Positions 62,851 to 64,000 of a DNA stretch of 64,000 nt are shown here, one piece after another; position 1 is the first letter of the stretch; every line of letters starts with the position of its first letter. The stretch spans positions 640,733 to 704,732 of the forward strand of contig CANNCZ010000002.1 in assembly GCA_947503275.1 (NCBI GenBank). The letters are read 5' to 3'. The stretch comes from an uncultured Erythrobacter sp. (GTDB lineage Bacteria > Pseudomonadota > Alphaproteobacteria > Sphingomonadales > Sphingomonadaceae). The translations under genes were made by a program, and so were the position numbers. The notes under the pieces are model-generated. The model saw only the letters and a program-made list of their open reading frames with translations. It searched no databases and was not told where the DNA came from.

Positions 62851-63927
62851 TTACTTCAAAGGGGCTAGCGCGGACAGGAACTGCCAAGTCGCCGCTTCCC
62901 ATGAATAGGTTTTGCCAAGCTCTGCGCACTGGCCGCGATCGCATCGGCGAGCGGCATCGATGGCCTCGGCTAGATCATCGCAAAGCCCGCCAACTTCATC
63001 GGTTACAATATCGACCGGCCCAGCGACGGGAAAGCCGGCGACCGGGATCCCACAAGCGAGCGCTTCGATCATCACCAGTCCGAATGTGTCGGTTTTGCTT
63101 GGGAACACAAAGACGTCAGCACCTGCGTAAAATCCGGCGAGTTCGCTTCCGGTGCGCCTGCCCATAAAGCGGGTCTCCGGGAAACGTGCTTCTAACGCCG
63201 CGCGCTCTGGGCCATCGCCGACCACAAACTTCGTGCCGGGCGTATTGCAAGACAGGAACGCCTCAATGTTCTTCTCTACCGCAATGCGCCCGACATAGAG
63301 CAGGATTGGCCCCTCAATATCGGCATATTCATCGGGTATCGGCGCGTCGGGAGAGAAACAGGTGAGATCGACCCCGCGGCTCCAATGGCTTAGCTGCGTC
63401 AGCCCCTGTTCGCGCAATTGTTTTCGGATTGTCTCAGTCGCCACCATGATCCGGCGAGCGGGACGGTGGAACCAGCGAATATAGGGCCAGAACACGGCCG
63501 CGGACAAGCCAGTGCGACGCGCGAAGTAGTCCGGGAACTGAGTATGATAGGCGGTGGTAAAAGGCAGTTTGCGCCGCACACAATATCGCCGCGCAGCATA
63601 ACCCAATGGTCCCTCGGTCGCGATATGGATGGCATCCGGCTTTATCTTGGCCAGTTGCCGACCAACTGAGCCGGGCGCGGTCAGGGCAAGGCGGATCTCA
63701 GGATAGGTGGGCGCGGGAAAACTGCGATATTGCTCGGGTGAGATAACGGTGACGTCGTGCCCCCAGCTACGCAACATATCGCAAGTGGTGGAAAGCGTGC
63801 GCACGACGCCATTTATTTGTGGATACCATGCATCCGTGATGATCGCGATGGATTGGGGCGCGGACCCGCAATGCGTGCGCGCTTCATTGGTGTCGGCTTC
63901 GATTGGAAAGTGCGTCTGCTCGTTCAC
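62851..63927 (-). CDS. Glycosyltransferase family 4, mannosyltransferase-like
   Basis: This 358-residue GT-B enzyme has IAIITDAWYPQINGVVRTL, HIATEGPLGYAARR and FTTAYHTQFPDYF in the N-terminal domain. GPILLYVGRIAVEKNIEAF and FPSKTDTFGLVMIEALACGIPV (EX7E-type) are in the C-terminal domain. This pattern is common to the MgtA/PimB/SqdX-like group that glycosylates membrane lipids. GTG 63927 follows a strong GGAGG. It lies outside the exopolysaccharide locus, so a lipid acceptor is the better guess. Confidence 0.88.
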   Translation of the reverse strand: MNEQTHFPIEADTNEARTHCGSAPQSIAIITDAWYPQINGVVRTLSTTCDMLRSWGHDVTVISPEQYRSFPAPTYPEIRLALTAPGSVGRQLAKIKPDAIHIATEGPLGYAARRYCVRRKLPFTTAYHTQFPDYFARRTGLSAAVFWPYIRWFHRPARRIMVATETIRKQLREQGLTQLSHWSRGVDLTCFSPDAPIPDEYADIEGPILLYVGRIAVEKNIEAFLSCNTPGTKFVVGDGPERAALEARFPETRFMGRRTGSELAGFYAGADVFVFPSKTDTFGLVMIEALACGIPVAGFPVAGPVDIVTDEVGGLCDDLAEAIDAARRCDRGQCAELGKTYSWEAATWQFLSALAPLK

Positions 63928-63935
63928 GCGGCCTC

Positions 63936-64000
63936 CTATCCGCCTGCAACCTCCAGCACGATTTTGCCGATATGCTCGCCCGCTTCCATCCGGGCATGCG
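63936..64000 (-). CDS. Quinone oxidoreductase-type zinc-independent MDR protein (3' end)
   Basis: Only the last 20 or so codons are inside the window. They read ARMEAGEHIGKIVLEVAGG before a TAG at 63938-63936, which matches the C-terminal end of NAD(P)H:quinone oxidoreductases of the MDR superfamily. The stop lies 8 bases before the start of the glycosyltransferase gene on the same strand, so the two are probably co-transcribed. The call rests on a short segment. Confidence 0.6.
   Translation of the reverse strand, partial: HARMEAGEHIGKIVLEVAGG

Noticed and set aside
1-64000. tRNA, rRNA, CRISPR, prophage or insertion sequences
   Set aside because: No tRNA-like clover region, direct-repeat array, transposase, integrase or flanking inverted repeats were seen while reading the window; small RNAs cannot be excluded without computation.

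Overview
The window is a chromosomal segment of an alphaproteobacterium, most likely a sphingomonad of the Erythrobacter/Altererythrobacter type (Erythrobacteraceae). The basis is the set of alphaproteobacterial marker families (SciP, the DUF1013 regulator TrcR, FlbT, the DUF3035 lipoprotein BamF, a bactofilin next to an M23 peptidase), the ribF-ileS-lspA order, a fairly high GC content by eye, and the many sphingomonad-type hypothetical proteins. No tRNA, rRNA, CRISPR array, insertion sequence or prophage was seen.

Positions 1-12700 hold housekeeping genes: the end of purK, folA, the tightly overlapping ribF-ileS-lspA-bamF run, a CNNM/CorC membrane protein, an OmpA-like lipoprotein, a CysQ-like phosphatase, sucC (without sucD) and etfBA with a palindromic operator. 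Positions 12800-21100 hold a solitary TonB-domain protein, a solitary FlbT, a DUF445 membrane protein, a two-gene RND efflux system whose pump has extra membrane segments, and a GlsB-type protein. Positions 21300-29500 hold a two-gene sciP operon, mnmA, a serine hydrolase, PhzF-pdxH, and a dnaJ-like/brkB/fabI run.

Positions 29500-50735 form a Wzx/Wzy-type exopolysaccharide locus. It encodes a Wzc-type BY-kinase, a Wza-type lipoprotein, two O-antigen-ligase/polymerase proteins, the GDP-L-fucose pair gmd-fcl, five glycosyltransferases, an FkbM and a second methyltransferase, a Wzx flippase, a priming sugar-phosphate transferase and a UDP-glucuronate epimerase-like enzyme. Two items stand out: a secreted, hyaluronidase-like (GH56-resembling) protein on the opposite strand, and a frameshifted gene at the head of the glycosyltransferase operon.

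Positions 50742-58179 form a minus-strand run typical of this order: proA-nadD-rsfS-rlmH-envC-ctpA-dsbB-coq7-hypothetical. The remainder carries M23 peptidase-bactofilin, fadD, trcR, a GT4 glycosyltransferase and the 3' end of a quinone oxidoreductase.

The main candidates for something new are the GH56-like enzyme inside the exopolysaccharide locus, the unnamed partner gene translationally coupled to sciP, the RND pump with an insertion between its halves, and a terminator that also carries the ribosome binding site of the next gene.
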